Assembly: GCA_034723595.1 (NCBI GenBank)
Contig: JAYEPB010000009.1
Span: 1 to 22,380 of the forward strand
Reading direction: 5' to 3'
DNA from: JAGLGH01 sp034723595
GTDB lineage: Archaea > Nanobdellota > Nanobdellia > Woesearchaeales > JAGLGH01
DNA length: 22,380 nt
Shown here: positions 21,457-22,380 of the stretch, one piece after another
How the letters are laid out: the number at the start of each line of letters is the position of its first letter
Numbering within the stretch: position 1 is the stretch's first letter
Position numbers and translations under genes: made by a program
Notes under the pieces: generated by a model
Told to the model about the DNA's origin: nothing
Databases searched by the model: none
Seen by the model: the letters and a program-made list of their open reading frames with translations, nothing else

Positions 21457-21497
21457 AGAGAACTTTGAAAAACCCTATGGGTTTCTTAAAGTTCTCT
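21457..21497. terminator. 41-nt hairpin between desulfoferrodoxin and the KH gene
   Basis: AGAGAACTTT (21457-21466) pairs with AAAGTTCTCT (21488-21497), then a G-U and an A-U pair, one A/C mismatch, then AAACCC (21470-21475) with GGGTTT (21479-21484), loop TAT. It lies about 120 nt after the desulfoferrodoxin stop and just upstream of the KH gene promoter, so it may end the desulfoferrodoxin mRNA. Confidence 0.5.
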
Positions 21498-21615
21498 TAG
21501 ATTAGTGGTCATGCGCAGGTATTGATAAGAAATATATCTGGAATTTATTGTGTTTGTGTATAGCAATTAACCTTGTAGAATTTTTATCCTCATTTATATG
21601 TTTATTATCTTGTTC

Positions 21616-22002
21616 TTAATCAGATTTCCATAAACCATGAATATTGCATAATGCCCTTGCGCTGATTCCTTCTGCATTCTCAAGACAGAAAGTTTTCTCT
21701 GGTTTTTCTTCAGGGTTTAATCTTTTTTCAGCAATTACATTTCCATCTTTCAATATTTGTATTAATTCAATATAATGTCCAGATTCCATTGGGTGCGGAA
21801 CTGATCCTACTTTAACAGTAATTTTATTTCCTTCAATGTCTATCACAGGAACGTGTTTCTCTTTCCCTTCTTGTTCAGATGTCTTTGCTTCAAGAAGATT
21901 CATCTCTTGACCGCAGCATATTATTGCAGGATTGTGAGCTTCAATAACTGAAACAACATTTCCACAGATACCGCATTTATATATTCCATTTTGTTCTGTC
22001 AT
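21616..22002 (-). CDS. dfx: desulfoferrodoxin (superoxide reductase, two-iron type)
   Basis: The 128-residue protein has an N-terminal desulforedoxin centre (C10, C13, C29, C30 in KCGICG and IICCG) and the superoxide reductase centre (H50 in EKHVPVI, H70 in VPHPM, H76 in GHYIEL, C119 and H122 in LCNIHG). E48-K49 precede H50, matching the catalytic Glu/Lys of this family. It reduces superoxide to peroxide without making oxygen, as expected for an anaerobe that meets traces of oxygen. A GAGGT ribosome binding site precedes the ATG. It appears as a single gene. The electron donor, usually rubredoxin, is not in the window. Confidence 0.94.
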   Translation of the reverse strand: MTEQNGIYKCGICGNVVSVIEAHNPAIICCGQEMNLLEAKTSEQEGKEKHVPVIDIEGNKITVKVGSVPHPMESGHYIELIQILKDGNVIAEKRLNPEEKPEKTFCLENAEGISARALCNIHGLWKSD

Positions 22003-22380
22003 TGTTTTACCTCTTTTTATTGCATTTAACTAACCAATTATATGTAAGCCAGAATATTACTGAAAATATTATTTAAATATATCGTTTATAAATTAACATT
22101 TTTTGAACTTAGTAGTAGGATATATAACACCTCATATTACACGAAAAAGTTACTTAAAATTACAAAAAAGATTAAATGACGCTGCTCAAGGAGCACCAAA
22201 GTCTGATGCTTTGTATAAAATCTGGGGGATATTATTTAAATGTTACTACTGTTGGGCAAAGTCAACTTATGTGAGGAAGATTAAAATTCTAGTTCTTTTT
22301 TATATTTTTTAGCAGTTGTACCGCCAGCTTGTAGATCAAAAGCTGGCAGTAAAGCGTACAACTGACTAAAAAAATTGGTG
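22003..22380. other. right-edge region without a convincing gene
   Basis: These 378 bases contain the desulfoferrodoxin leader and promoter and a nearly symmetric TATTTAAATAT box at about 22070-22080 that could serve either strand. A TTG-started frame at 22103-22312 has no recognisable domain. A small hairpin TGCTC/GAGCA lies at 22183-22195. The region ends with the compound hairpin at 22313-22364. A short non-coding transcript starting near 22103 and ending in that hairpin is possible. Confidence 0.4.
22313..22364. repeat. compound hairpin at the right edge
   Basis: CAGTTGTAC (22313-22321) pairs with GTACAACTG (22356-22364). Inside, GCCAGCTT (22323-22330) pairs with AAGCTGGC (22340-22347) around a 9-nt loop. 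Bases 22348-22355 are unpaired on one side only. It is flanked by T-rich sequence on the left and A-rich on the right, so it could terminate transcription on either strand, or be the subterminal hairpin of an insertion sequence outside the window. Confidence 0.7.

Noticed and set aside
22103..22312. 69-codon TTG-started frame
   Set aside because: No ribosome binding site, no domain and a hydrophobic random-looking end. A leaderless start after the TATA box at 22071-22080 is possible, but the evidence is too thin to call a gene.

Overview
The window is archaeal. It carries eukaryote-like information-processing genes (ribosomal proteins eS24 and eS31/S27ae, RNA polymerase Rpo7/RpoE1 and Spt4, a Pno1/Dim2-like KH protein, both subunits of DNA topoisomerase VI, TrmI). 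TATA boxes sit about 26 nt upstream of several ATG codons (leaderless mRNAs), and GGAGGTGAT-type ribosome binding sites precede genes inside operons. The DNA is AT-rich. Gene style (very small core proteins, low-complexity tails, a cysteine-rich repeat lipoprotein, a ClpX-like ATPase) suggests a DPANN archaeon, perhaps Woesearchaeota or a relative. That placement is inference.

Layout. 1-551: partial unknown gene running off the left edge (minus). 901-3404: plus-strand operon of an ArsR-like regulator, a two-CBS protein and a Kef-type CPA2 antiporter with a nucleotide-binding domain. 3428-5911: minus-strand cluster PIN/Fcf1-like, rpoE1, spt4, eS24 and eS27ae, a conserved archaeal gene order; eS24 has a tail of nine 19-residue repeats. 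5949-9788: minus-strand cysteine-rich lipoprotein, an endonuclease IV-like TIM barrel and a CPA1-like antiporter that lacks the usual aspartates. 9854-10377: two gene fragments abutting head to head (C-terminus of a DUF99/UPF0215 protein; C-terminus of a PAS domain), which looks like a rearrangement junction. 10590-11891: unknown helical protein ending in a strong terminator, followed by a G10 tract. 11968-12946: small membrane protein overlapping trmI.

13069-13603 is a tRNA region. It has tRNA-Cys(GCA) on minus and tRNA-Arg(UCU) on plus, transcribed divergently. A degraded partial tRNA-Cys copy lies on the 3' side of tRNA-Cys. A 17-bp copy of the tRNA-Arg 3' end lies 152 bp downstream of tRNA-Arg. 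The DNA between the two 17-bp copies folds into a compact multi-branched structure, and this is the least explained element of the window.

13762-22002: an unknown protein (plus), then on minus a ClpX-type AAA+ ATPase, top6A, top6B and a KH protein, then desulfoferrodoxin. top6B contains a full-length intein with a LAGLIDADG endonuclease domain inserted in the ATP-lid motif, and ends in an acidic DEDKS-repeat tail. The right edge (22003-22380) has no convincing gene but ends in a compound hairpin.

Functionally, most genes are housekeeping (transcription, ribosome, topology, tRNA modification), interleaved with ion antiport, oxygen detoxification and small decayed or mobile-looking segments.
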